Part shown: positions 1 through 10,900 of the stretch, in pieces
Layout: every line of letters starts with the position of its first letter
How positions within the stretch are numbered: the stretch's first letter is position 1
Assembly: GCA_007922305.1 (NCBI GenBank)
Contig: ML677386.1
Coordinates: 14,339,585 to 14,403,584 of the forward strand
Reading direction: 5' to 3'
Length of the DNA stretch: 64,000 nucleotides
Source: Dermatemys mawii
Lineage: Eukaryota > Chordata > Testudines > Dermatemydidae
The notes under the pieces: generated by a model
What the model was told of the DNA's origin: nothing
What the model saw: the letters and a program-made list of their open reading frames with translations, nothing else
Database searches by the model: none
Program-made: the position numbers and the translations under genes

Positions 1-211
1 TCTCCAGTGGCAGCAGCAGATGATGGAAGCCAGAGAAGGAGAGATGACAGCCTGCTCTCTTTGTTGCCATAGACTGCACTGGAATGAAGGTGCTGCAGAG
101 AAGTTAGTGCTGTATGCTGTATGTGCAGGTGCTGTATGTGTGTGCAACTCCTGGTGCAAGCAACTCATGGCCCTCAGAGACAGATTGCTGTTGATTGGTG
201 AACTGGTATAA
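1..211. repeat. Anonymous interspersed repeat, copy A
   Basis: This segment shares a block around 'gcaagcaactcatgg' and the following 'cctcagagacaga' with positions 1339-1370, preceded in both copies by a 'caggtgctgt' stretch. The shared block marks it as part of a dispersed or locally duplicated repeat. Its class is not recognised. The 63-codon reading frame here has no domain or family resemblance and is probably fortuitous. Confidence 0.4.
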
Positions 212-789
212 AAACATATAAAAAAGAAACTGGGCCCAAATCTTTTACCCATCTTCTGAAATCAACTTAAAATCCCTGCTCCCCGCCCCCGCCGCCTTCA
301 AGAGAGGGTGGAGCAATATACATAACATTCATGATCACAAAGGGTCCAATTTTGCCCCTTCATCTCCAACATTAGAGGGATTCTTACCTATTTATTCCAG
401 TGCAGAAAGAGGAGGCAGAATTTGCACACCGCAAACAGCAAGTCTGTATCCTGGTGCACTATGAAGCTTCACAATGACCTTAACTGAGTTGCTTACACCA
501 GCAGTGAATTTGGCCTATGAAATCCGATGTTAAAGATTTGCTCCCAAATTTTCAGACCTGGGAGTGCTAAAATTTAGCTCCTATGTCTATATCTGGACCT
601 TGGCTATTTAAAACTTGATTCTGAAATTTACTCCCCACTCTGATTGGAAATTCTCCAAATCTGTTGATTTTGCAAAGGCCCACTCTTACTAGAGCCTTTG
701 AGGAATGTGGTGAGCAAGCGATATGTTCATTTTCAATTACTGGACAGTTGATTCTTTTGTTGTCCATGGGTTTTGATATCATGTCGGTA
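212..789. other. No feature recognised
   Basis: Single-copy-looking DNA with a short GC-rich patch near 280-300. The small reading frames on both strands at 567-957 overlap each other and look like chance. Confidence 0.4.
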
Positions 790-1610
790 GGTTACTCTTT
801 TATAAAGCTAGTGAACAGGAGCAGCCAACACAGGAGTTTTGTGAGGGAGCTCTCCAGAGGAAGGAGCAACTACGTGACCCTTGAAGTGAGTTTCTTGGTT
901 TGTTGGGTGCTTGCTTACTTGAAGATTATATTAAGGTCTCTTTGTGCTGTGTGCTGAGCCAAGCAGCAGGTAAAGCTAGGCTGAGAGCTTACTCAAAAGG
1001 CTCTAGCCTGCTATCCTTTGATTCCTAGCCCCTTTAAGAGTCCTTTGACAAGGGGGCAGGGCTAATTCAGGAAGAACAGGGGTTTATGAAGCCAGATTCC
1101 AAGTGACCAGAGATGATAGGAAACAGGAGCAGCAAACAAGGGAGTTTTCTATGAGAGATGGACTCACCTAACAAATATGTTCTCAACTCAGGACAATAAA
1201 CCCACCTCATAAAAATACCCCTTCAAGAGTAAAAATAATGCAAGCAGATTTCCAGCAACAAAGCAGGGACTACGGAGTTTATTGCACTGAATGCAGCATG
1301 TAGGACTCCCTGCCTTCTGGCAGGTGCTGTGTGCATGGTGCAAGCAACTCATGGTCCTCAGAGACAGAGTACAGGAGACAGAGATGCCACTTTCAGGAAC
1401 ACAACAGTGTCTGACAGTCTCTGTGCTGTTAAGGAGGATGAAAGTCTTATGGAAGGAGAGCATCAAGCTGGAGCAGAGGGAAACAATCCCATAGTTGGGT
1501 CTCTCCTTTCAGATGACGTCATGGTATCCTCTCGCACTAAGGACACCCCACCTGGGGAGGGATGCCAGGTATTAGGAAGAGCCAGATAATAATAATGAGG
1601 GACTTGATTA
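790..1610. repeat. Anonymous repeat region with internal direct repeats, copy B
   Basis: Around 817-850 and again around 1123-1155 the sequence contains 'aggagcagc', then 'aacaaggg' or 'aacacagg', then 'agttttc/g'. This is a degenerate direct repeat about 305 bp apart. The part at 1290-1400 matches copy A at the window start. The layout would fit an LTR-like or other retroelement remnant, but no termini, target duplication or coding domain were found, so the class is left open. Confidence 0.35.
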
Positions 1611-2149
1611 TTACAAATATACATTGTTGGATTTGTGATGACCAGGAGAACCGTGTGGTAAATTGTCAGATGTGAGGGTTGCAGATCTCAAGAGATACCT
1701 AGACTATCAAAAGGAACAGTCACAAGAGTGAAATGTCTGCAAACTGTACAGAGACTGTTTAAAAGCACCACCATGATATAGGCTTAAACTAAATGAATAA
1801 AAACAAAAAAGGAAGAGGAATAAAAAATGCCACTATGGCAAAACAGCTAAGTAATTAGGCTAAATTACTTTAAAAATTTCAAGTCAAATCCTAGTGAGGA
1901 AAAAAAATCTCAATGGGGGTCATGTCTTTTAATTCATCAGTGTTTCTAAAGCACTTTGGAAAAAGGTGCTAATGGCTTGTACATTACAGTTCATTGATGC
2001 ATATTGATGGATAAAACTTCATCGAGTTAAAGATGCCATTTATAGTTTGTAAATAAACAAGTTAGAGAAAATGTTTGGCTCTGTGTTACCAATTTCTGCA
2101 CTAAAAGGGAAACTGTCAAGGCACCCAAATCTGCTACCACTCAGGAAAG

Positions 2150-2270
2150 GTGCAATAATAGCATCATCATTTTAGACACTGGGATAACTGAGGCACAGAG
2201 ATGCTAAGTGACTTCCCAAACTTATCGATGGCAGAGCCAGGAAAAGAGCTTACATCTTGGGAGTCTCAGC
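2150..2270 (-). repeat. MIR-type CORE-SINE fragment
   Basis: The plus strand reads 'aactgaggcacagagatg', then 'taagtgacttccca', then 'ggcagagccaggaaa'. This is the reverse complement of the conserved MIR core and its tRNA-distal part. The element is old and truncated. Confidence 0.75.
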
Positions 2271-2279
2271 TTATCTGCA

Positions 2280-2431
2280 CTTATAACTCTGCTGCAGCAT
2301 TATCTATGTTAGGGTACTCCACATCCTCATAGCACTATCTACACCAGGGGTTAGTTCTCCATAACTGCATTATTCAGGGGTGAATGATGTAGTTACAGCA
2401 ATATAAATTGGTAGTGTAGACAAAGCTTTAA
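2280..2431. mobile_element. MITE remnant, right end
   Basis: The stretch ends in 'ggtagtgtagacaaagct', the typical right terminus of the 'GTCTACACTA' MITEs seen complete at 47021-47320. The left terminus is lost or unrecognisable. Confidence 0.45.
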
Positions 2432-3914
2432 TTCTGAGTTCCCAACAGGTCCATCCAGCCTCTCTGTTGTTCTTTCAAAGAATACTTTAGTCTCTAGAGT
2501 GGTCCATCTGGTAACTTTCACAGCACTAATTATCACATTAAAATAGGAAAATTGCAGAGGAAGTTAGATTTTCCACATTAAAACTAATTGGCACCATCAC
2601 TGAAGGGTCAACACTCTTAAAATGGTCAATTTTGCAAAGAAATGCCAAAGGGCATCTCTGCAAATCTGTAAACTCAATTAATTGCCTTAGTTTGTGTAGA
2701 AGCCAGGAATATTTTATGCATATTTTTATGTCTGCTCCCTTAAACTTTTCAATAGGGCTAGAGGATCAAATACAAACATGTATAAAAAAAATCGAAAGTT
2801 ACGTATTGAAAAAAAAATAGTAACCATGCTATACTGGAACAAGCTCTGTACCACTACACTGGATTAACTTCACTGACATGTTAGCCCAGCGTAAATGAGC
2901 AGAATTTGATGCATTAATTCTACCTAGTGTGTTTTCTGGAAGAAAATTTTCAACTTCATTGGAAGCGTTAAGTTGGAGTTAGCAGGGAGCTGAGCTTTAC
3001 TGCAAATTGACCTTTCAAATCTTCTACAGTAAATTATTTCCCATTTGCGAACAAACTGTATTCAATGATATTTTTACTAGCAGTTTACACTTACAACTAT
3101 ATTTTCCTTCAAACTGCTGTTTCCAGGCAGCACTTTTATATTTATTTGCATAATGAAAACAAATACTGCTGCCTAGCTATTTCCTATTATAATCTAACAT
3201 TACCCATAAATCAGTATGTCCTTTATTCTCAATGAAATGGTAGTGCCATTATATTTCCTATTTTTTTAAAAAATATATTGTACTATTATAAATGTGGAGA
3301 GGTAACATTTTCTCACACACACGGTTTCCTTTCCTAATATTTTTTTCTCTCCTTTACCAGAGGCAGGCTGGATCTAGCACTGCCTGCTCAACACTGAAGT
3401 TCAATCCTGCAACTCTTGCTCACATGAGACTTTCTCACTTTCGGTATTACTCTCATGCATACAGGATGTAGAATTAGACCCTTAATCTTCCTTTTGACAT
3501 AACAGGATACATTTTTAAAACTTTGTAAATCAATGCATAGGTTAAATTTTCTTGTCAGTTATACTGGTGATGCCAATCAGATTGCGCTGACAAGTGAGAA
3601 GAATTTGGACCGTTACATGCAAATACTGGGAAATGAAGTATGAATGTGCATGATCAAGTCAGACTGCCATGCACAGAAAGAGATGTGTATGATACTCTTC
3701 AATGAAGGTGTAGGCATGATTATTTTGGCACCACAAAAACTCTGGGAAGGTAGGATGGAGCTTTCATTGAAACTGGCTAACAGCGAAGGACTATGTTAGC
3801 CACCCATAGATCCGTTGGGCTTTGAAGAAATGTGTTCTCCAAGTTCTTATTACTGAAGCACAGTAAATGCAACGTCCATTGGCTTTGTGGACTAGTTTTT
3901 TTTTCCACCCACTA
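2432..3914. other. AT-rich DNA without a recognised feature
   Basis: No coding domain or known repeat was recognised. The stretch around 3050-3220 is AT-rich with 'tatttgcataatgaaaac' (an octamer-like ATTTGCAT) and could be conserved non-coding sequence. That is speculation without an alignment. Confidence 0.3.
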
Positions 3915-4920
3915 CAACTGTGACACTCTCCTCAGTACAACTAGAACCATAAGCCACCATGTAACCCCTCTGCCTCAGCGAGGAAGAGTTTTGCTTAAAC
4001 TGAGTGTCAGCTGCCTGCCACACCAGTTGATTCTCCTCACCAGCAACTCCACAAGATTCTGCCCTTTAAATCTTGCCTTGTAGGTAACAACCAGTGATCT
4101 CCAGTTCCCAAGTCCCTTAGAGATGCAGTGTCTAGACCCTCTCACTGGGCACTCACAAAATTAAGCTTGCTGTCTCCAAAAAGACAGTGCACACCCCAGC
4201 TAGTGAGGTTCACTAAGGACTCACTCTTTACTTCAATGTAATGGCACTGACATGATTATAGTAAAACTAAGAATAACTTTATTAATGAAACCAGAGATGT
4301 AAGTGATACCAAGCAAGGATAAAGGGGATAGAAAAGGATTACAGACAAAACAAAAAACATCATTTCTAGTGCCTAAAATTTAATTCTAACAAGCGATGTC
4401 ATTGCCCAGCATCCTCACATCAAGCAAACAAGCATCTCCAGCCCTTCCTGGTAGGAGGTTCCGGTGTTCCCAGAATCAGAGGGTGTTGTCCTCGAGAGCC
4501 AGGAAGACTTTCTGGGAGTGCTGACTCTGCCCCCTGGTGTGCTCACTACACTATTTCCTCCACTGCTTGTTAGTGTGATTGCTTTGTTTACATGGTATGT
4601 AAATATACTTTCATAGCCATCCATTTGTAATCAAGCCAGTCACACAGATAAATCCACGGTCTTTTGTCTATGGCAGGCTTGACTTATGCACTGCTTCCCG
4701 AACACATTTTAGGAACATATTTATACACAAGCCATATATAATCACACAGTGCTATTTCTAACCGTCACTAATTTCATATGATACTTTACTCAATACACTT
4801 TTATAGTATAATAATATTGTATACAATCACTTGATTCAATCGCATATTTTAGGGTTCAGACTCCCTGTTCTCCACTGGGGTGTCTGGACTTTGATTGTCA
4901 TAAAAACCTGATAGGACATG
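3915..4920 (-). repeat. Possible endogenous-retrovirus LTR, probably solo
   Basis: The region begins with 'tgtgacactctcctcagt' and has the long, non-coding, moderately GC-rich texture of a turtle ERV LTR. A polyadenylation signal AATAAA lies on the minus strand at about 4273-4279. No flanking gag, pol or env remnants were seen. A matching right terminus and target-site duplication were not found, so the boundaries and class are tentative. The 69-codon minus-strand frame at 4415-4624 is not recognised as a gene. Confidence 0.4.
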
Positions 4921-5340
4921 ATCAAAGTTCTGCTATTCCAGTGTTTTGGGTTAAGTGTTTTTGTAATTATTATTATTTTATTGCATATTAACAAAGGAAA
5001 CCATGTTTCACCTTTGATTTAAACTTTCTTCCTTAGGAAGCTTCTCTCTGGTGATGAGAGAACTGATTGTCAATTGATCCCAGTACTGCAGTTCAAAAGC
5101 AAGTCAGTTACTGTTAATGTAACAAATTAGCATAGTTTGACATTTTACTATCTGCATTGAGCATAACAACAGAATTAGGCATGCAAGCACTATTTGTATT
5201 GTCAGCGTTAGCTGATTGCTGGAATGGGTAAAGTTATGTTAACCTGGAAGTGATTAGTAATCTGGAAGTGACTAGTAACCATTCTTTTCGTTGAGACAGT
5301 TCTGGTAGGTTCACAGCTCGTTCCTTTAAAGCATCTATCT

Positions 5341-5400
5341 TAGGCACCTTACATGGACCCCGTTGCCATAGTATCTGAGTGCCTGACAATCTTTAATATG
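5341..5400 (+). repeat. Dispersed SINE-like motif, copy 1
   Basis: Contains 'ccatagtatctgagtgcct', which recurs in variant form at 14448-14472, 48479-48498 and 49087-49110. In the last copy it runs on into a MIR-type core, so this is probably a fragment of the same sauropsid SINE-like family. Confidence 0.5.
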
Positions 5401-5489
5401 CTGACTGGAGCTGGAGAGGAACTGGATTTTCCCTCACAGGAAATTTTCCCTCATAGGAAATTCCAGGGTTGGAGGGGACTGTCAGGACT

Positions 5490-5750
5490 GTCATTCTAAA
5501 ATGGAACAAAACTAAAATTTTTTTTTAAATTTCCTGTTAAACCAGTTTCAGGGGGCAGGGGAGGGTTGATGGGAATGTTTCAGGTCGATTAAAATATTTT
5601 CTTTCAATAAAATCAAAAATTTTCATTCTGAATGAGTTTTTTAAAATGTTATACAATACAAAAATTTAAATATTGAAACAAAATTTCATTCAAAATGGAG
5701 AAATTGAAATGTTCCATTCTGAAAAGTTTGAAATGAAACCTTACCAGCAT
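5490..5750. repeat. MITE-like AT-rich repeat
   Basis: Repeated 'gaaacaaaatttcattc' and 'gaaatgttccattctgaaa' blocks resemble the interior of the 'AGAGCTGGGCAAA' MITEs whose ends are seen at 42887-43180. No terminal repeat is preserved here. Confidence 0.4.
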
Positions 5751-5904
5751 GCACCATTCTGTTTCCCACCATATGCAAATTTGTCAAAATGTCCATTAAA
5801 TGCTTTGCTTCTGACTAATTTCTGCTGTAAAAACATTCCCCCAGAAAATTTCTGACCATCACTTGAATTTATCCTCCCAAAACCGCTCTGAAGTAAGGAA
5901 GTAC

Positions 5905-6025
5905 TGGATAGGGAACTGAGGCACATTGGGACTAAGTGACTTGCCCAAAGTCATGGACAGAGCAAAGAATTGAACATGGGTCTCCCAAGTTCCAACCTGG
6001 CACCATAAACACTGGATCATCTCTC
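5905..6025 (-). repeat. MIR-type SINE fragment
   Basis: 'gaactgaggcacattggg' followed by 'ctaagtgacttgcccaaagt' is the reverse complement of the MIR core. A tail with 'attgaacatgggtctccc' corresponds to the degenerate B-box end of the SINE. Confidence 0.8.
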
Positions 6026-7230
6026 CTCACTACACTTGTTGGCCTGCATGGATTACATTTTTCTGTTCCATCTTTGTACTTAAGAAGCCCATAAAAATAT
6101 CTGGAGATTTAAAATGCAATACTGCACTGGGTAAGAGTGTAATAATAATAAAAAAAGACAGAATAAACATCAAACAAATTAATTTTTAATCTACTGACTA
6201 CTTCAGTATGAAATAAATTAAATTAAAAAATTCTCATCTATTTAACAACTGGCTAGATGCCATATAACATGGGGTTGGTGAACGTGTCCACATGGAAGTG
6301 AAATTTATACTAGTATTTCAGGAGTTAAAGCAATAGTCATTCCTATTCTTTACCATTAAGTTAAACCTATTTTCCAAAAATTACACTAATAAAGTGTTCA
6401 TCCCAATTAATGGCTCTGATGGAAGGTCTGCAGGATTGAATGCTGTGCACTTTGCTACTAAAATTGAACCCTCGAGAACCCATGGATCAAATTCTGTCTA
6501 GTTACTAGCTGGCATCCCTACAGAGCTGGAGAACAGAACAAGACCCTAAAACTTAACTGATCCATCAAGCATCACTTTTTAACAGAAAAAAAATGATTTA
6601 CCTGGGTCTTCTATAGCTAAATTCTTCGTTAACCACTGAACAATGTCTGAACCTAGGAGAGAAAAAAAAGATTTTTAGTTTAGTACGCTTGTCCTTTCTA
6701 TATTCTACACTCACAGCTTCATGATACCATAAATGTCCGTGTAACATGTAAAAAGGAACTAATGTTAAATTTGTCCAGAACCAACCAGACCATTTTATTT
6801 TTATAGAACACCCCACAGTTTTAACAAAAGAGACACATTATGTAAACTATTTTTTTTCCAGATCTGGAATACTGATGCACAATTTCATAGTCATGTTACT
6901 TATCTCACAGTAGTCTATATTTTAAAAGAATAATTGTTGTAAATTTTCAGGGACAAACAAGCAAACGTATTACATTCTTGTATTCACATGCAAAACAATC
7001 AAACACAACCCTTTATCAAACAAGACTTAAAAGGGGTTAATGCAGTACATATTGTAACTGTATATATACACTCATATCTATGGAATAGCTCAAATCTGTA
7101 TTTGTTCTGGCAATTTCCAAAATCTCTATTTAAGGATGTCACTAAAACTTAAGTCTTTGATTTAATATGTGCTAATAGCAGCTCCATCCAGGAACTTCTC
7201 ATTTAATCTCTGATACTCTCTCCATGTTCT
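6026..7230. other. AT-rich DNA without a recognised feature
   Basis: No coding potential or repeat family recognised. Several homopolymer A and T runs occur. Confidence 0.3.
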
Positions 7231-7238
7231 CTGTAGGG

Positions 7239-7966
7239 CAGGGGTGGGCAAACTATGGCCCGTGGGCCGCCGTTTTTATCTGGCCTGCGAGCTCTGGCCA
7301 GGGAAGCAGGGCCAGTGGCACCGGGTGGAGTGCAGCAAACCATGAGCCCCTTTCTCCCGTGTCGGAGCGCCAGGCCGAGCATGGCAAGCCACGGGCCCCG
7401 TTATCCCGGGGTGAAATGCCAGGCCGAGCATGCCAAGCCGCGGGCCCCATTCTCCCAGGTTGGAGCGCTGGGCCCACTCTCTTGGGCCGGAGCACCGGGC
7501 CGAGTGCAGCAAGCCACGGGCCCGCTGTCCCAGGCCAGAGTGCCAGGCCGAGTGCAGTGAGCTGCGTGTCCCGCTGTCCCGGGCTGAGCACGGCTATCAA
7601 GGAACGGGGGGACTTAGGCTTAGGAGGGGGTAGGGTCCCAGGAAGGGTGTTTGGGATGGGGGGTGGTCTCAGGAGGGAACAGTCAGGAGACAAGGAGCAG
7701 GGGGCTTAGACAGGGGGTGGGGTCCTAGAGGGGCAGTTAAAGAGGGGGGATCTCTGGAGGGGGCGATCAGGGGACAAGAAGCTGGAGGAGAGGGGTTGGA
7801 TGGGTCAGGAGTTCTGAGTGGGGGCAGTAAAGGGGTGGGAAGTGGGTAGGGGTCAAATAGCGGGCACGGCCAGGCTGTTTGGGGAGGCACAGCCTTCCCT
7901 ACCTGGCCCTCCACACAATTTTGAACCTCAATGTGATCCTCGGGCCAAAAAGTTCTTCCACCCCTG
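7239..7966. mobile_element. hAT-type non-autonomous DNA transposon with GC-rich tandem-repeat core
   Basis: The termini are inverted: the left begins CAGGGGTGGGCAAAC and the right ends CTTCCACCCCTG. They are flanked by 8-bp near-identical target duplications, CTGTAGGG at 7231-7238 and CTGTTGGG at 7967-7974. Both features are standard for hAT elements. The interior (about 7350-7590) is a degenerate tandem array, period roughly 45-50 bp, with repeated 'gccaggccgag' and 'aagccacgggcc' units. A G-rich tract at about 7600-7860 follows. Reading frames of 60-160 codons run through this core in several frames on both strands because it is GC-rich and repetitive. None has a transposase motif, so they are not annotated as genes. 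Confidence 0.8.
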
Positions 7967-8500
7967 CTGTTGGGGATCTATTTTGGTTCTCTGTCTTTAA
8001 CCACCACTTCTATTCTGACACTCCCAACATTCTCGCTCTTCCCCTCACAGACAAACATATTATTGGTCCTATCATGACGCACCAGCAACTCAAATTCTGA
8101 CCAATATCCCAGCAATATCTTAAGCTATCTTTAAAAATGAACTTCTTTCCTTCTAATCCCTCTTCACCTATTCTTTTCCATATCCAGTTTAAGATCCTGT
8201 CACTTCTATTTTATATCACCCAGGACCACCATTTTTCCCATTATCCCCACTTTGCAGCACAATTCTTCAACATTTCTCACCATGCCAAGGGTAACCTTCA
8301 CCTCTCTGGGACAGAGTTGCTAGAGTCCTCTTTCTTTCCCACCATCTAAATCTTTTTATTCCTTTGGTTGCTTCCTTTTCACAATGTATGTTCCTCTCCT
8401 TATTTTCAAGGTCCTATATAAATATACTCAACCTACATCTCTGCTTTCATATTCCCCTACCCATATCCCCCTTTTTTCATTCCCTCTCTTCTGCTGCTGC
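7967..8500. other. Pyrimidine-rich DNA without a recognised gene
   Basis: The plus strand is rich in C and T. Short open frames on the plus strand (7879-8100, 8137-8349, 8364-8594) reflect this composition and carry no recognised domain. Confidence 0.3.
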
Positions 8501-9780
8501 TCTTAGAACCATAGGACCAGAAGGGACCTTGAGAGGTCACCTATTCCAGTCCCCTGCACTCAAGGCAGGACTATATTATCTAGACCACTTCTGACAGGTG
8601 TTTGTCCTACCTTCTCTTACAAATTCCCACTGATGGAGATTCCACAACCTCCCTAGGTAATTTATTCCAGTGCTTAACCACTCTGATAGGAAGTTTTTCC
8701 TAATGCCCAACCTAAACTGCCCTTGCTGCAATTTAAGCCCATTGCTTCTTGTCCTATCCTCAGACGTTAATAAGAACAATTTTTTTCCCTTCTCCTTGTA
8801 ACACCTGTTTATGTACTTGAAAACTGTTATCATGCTGTAATGAAGTGGCATCTGGCGGGACACTACTGAGAGTATCAATTCAGGACAAATTGTGTAGAGC
8901 GGGGAGTTACAGCCCAAAGCTGGAGTTCTTTTCCTGTTAAGGCACACCAAACCAGCCAAACAAAGAGATCTTTGGTTTTACACCACTGGCTAACCAGAAG
9001 TTATACAATCAACTCCCTCAGACACTCCAGTTTCCCAGTATCGCCACTCATATTTAACTTGTGATCTGCTATGACCCCCAGATCCCTTTTTGCAATACTC
9101 CTACCAAGGCAGTCATTTCCTATTTTGTATGTGTGCAATTGACTATTCCTTCCTAAGTGGAGTACTTTCCATTTATCCTTATTGAATTTCATCATATTTA
9201 CTTCAGACTCTTTCTCCAATTTGTCTAGATTATTTTGAATTTTAAAATAATTTCCTATATTTCAAAACATTTGCAACCCTGCCCAACTTGGTATCATCCA
9301 CAAACTTTATGCCAGTATCCAAATCATTGAAGATATTGACCAGAACCAGACCCAAAACCGATCCCTGAGGGAACCCACTCTTTATGCTCTTCCAGCATGA
9401 CTGTGAACCACTGATAACTACTCTCTGGGAATGATTTTGCAACTAGTTACACACCCACCTTATAGTAGCTCCATCTGGGTTGTATTTGCCATTTGTTTAT
9501 GAGACGGTTATGAGAGACAGTATTAAAAGCCTTACTAAAATCAAGATATACCACATCTACTTCTTCCCCCCATCTACAAGGCTTGCTACCCTGTCAAAGA
9601 AAGCTATCAGGTTGGTTTGACATGATTTGTTCTTGACAAATCCATGCTGACTGTTATTTATCATGTTAGTATCTTCGAGGTGTTTGCAAATTGATTGCTT
9701 AATTATTTGCTCCACTGGCTTTGCACCTTCATTCCTGCAGTGTGCTATACTTGTAGAGTCTTCTACACAGAGCATTACCT
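8501..9780 (-). mobile_element. CR1 LINE, 3' part, truncated and decayed
   Basis: The plus strand is the reverse complement of a CR1 ORF2 C-terminus and 3' region. Recognisable blocks are 'gatggagattccacaacc' near 8633, 'taatttattccagtgctt' near 8658 and 'ttgcaatttaagcccattg'-like text near 8728. On the minus strand a reverse-transcriptase segment includes 'PQGSVLGLVLVNIFNDLD' and 'KFVDDTKLG' (9242-9442), the degraded counterpart of the RT box with the catalytic [FY]xDD. Frames are broken throughout, so the element is inactive. The segment at about 8838-9050 does not fit CR1 and appears to be a nested insertion. The 5' part of CR1 is missing, as is usual for these LINEs. Confidence 0.8.
8838..9050. 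repeat. Insertion inside the CR1, possible ERV-derived fragment
   Basis: CR1 similarity stops near 'gttatcatgctgtaatgaag' and resumes near the 'tgatctgctatgacccccag' block. The intervening sequence, including 'gtgtagagcggggagttac' and 'ccagccaaacaaagag', is unlike CR1. It resembles an LTR or leader fragment of an endogenous retroelement, but the family and the exact ends are not established. Confidence 0.35.
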
Positions 9781-9789
9781 GAACTATTC

Positions 9790-10275
9790 ACAAGTCTTGT
9801 CTGTTACACTGTAAGCCAGTAGGAATTGGCCCATTATAAACATATTGAACTGTTTAGTTTAAAAGAGGGGCGGGGTGTTTCTCTAGACAACAAAAAGGAC
9901 ACTGACAAACAATAATATTTTAAATAACAAAAATCAATTTTAAGAAGAAAATCTTTTAAAAACACCACCACAATTATATGCATTTCCTGTCTATTCCATG
10001 AAAGTTGTTCATGTTACTGTTTCAGTCAAGTGGAGGTACCTAAGGTATAATGGGAAGACCTAATAAATTGTATCCTTATCAAACCATTCTGTAAAGGAGC
10101 CACACATGTCACAGCAAAAGTAACACCATTCTTTTTAAAATCTGGGGTTAAGGGCAGGAGACAGATGTAAGACTCCAGATTTACACAAACCTTAGATAAA
10201 TCAAAGTAATATTAGAGTGGGGAAAGGATAGTAAAAAAAATAATAGGAATTAGTACAGGTTCCTCCTGGCATTAC
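9790..10275. other. AT-rich DNA without a recognised feature
   Basis: No coding domain or repeat recognised before the target duplication CCAT at 10276-10279. Confidence 0.3.
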
Positions 10276-10279
10276 CCAT

Positions 10280-10896
10280 TGTGACAAAATTCCGAGTCTG
10301 TATTTGTGGGTCCTGCGCTTCCTGGCAGATTTAGGGGCCTCAGAAACTCATCTAGGCCCCAGAGTGACCTCCTTTTCTCAGTAAGTAATTAGGGGAGATA
10401 GAAAGGGGGGAGCCCGGGCCCGCCCTCTACTCCAGGCTCCAGCCCAGGGACCCTAATAGTATCAGCTAAGATGGCTGACCTTTTAGGCACAAAACACAAT
10501 ACAATTCCCTGGGCTACTTCCCCACAGCAGTCTCCGCTTCTTCAAACTCCACTTCACCCTTACCTCAGGGCCTCCTTCCTTCTGTACGATATGTTGTCCG
10601 ACACTCAGTCTCACCAACAGCATAATTTCCTTCCACAGCTCCTGACACCCACAGCCCACCTGACTAACTGGGAGGTTTTTATCTGGTTTCAGCCAGTCCC
10701 TGATTGGCTTCAGGTGTCCCAATCAGGCTAGCTGTTTCTGCTCCTTTCTAGAAGGTTCTTAATTGGCCCCAGATGTCTTGATTGGTCAGGAGTAGCCTTT
10801 GTTTGGCTATTCAGGGAACAGGGACCTGCACATCCTGAGGCTGATATACCTGCCTTCCAGCACTCTCCTATACCCATCTGGTCTGAATCTGTCACA
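10280..10896 (-). repeat. Solo LTR of the Gmr1-like Ty3/gypsy family, copy 1
   Basis: Begins TGTGAC and ends GTCACA, with exact 4-bp target duplications CCAT at 10276-10279 and 10897-10900. Read on the minus strand it aligns along its length with the LTRs at 33034-33674 and 38226-38866. Shared blocks include 'cacaatacaattccctgggc' and 'ctagctgtttctgctccttt' in their respective orientations. It is 617 bp against 641 bp because of a deletion near 10380-10400. No internal sequence remains, which is the expected product of LTR-LTR recombination. The 86-codon plus-strand frame inside it is a by-product; the same frame recurs in the other copies. Confidence 0.92.
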
Positions 10897-10900
10897 CCAT

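Noticed and set aside
7224..7709. 161-codon frame with several overlapping frames on both strands
   Set aside because: It lies inside the GC-rich tandem-repeat core of a hAT-type element. All frames are open because of the repeat composition.
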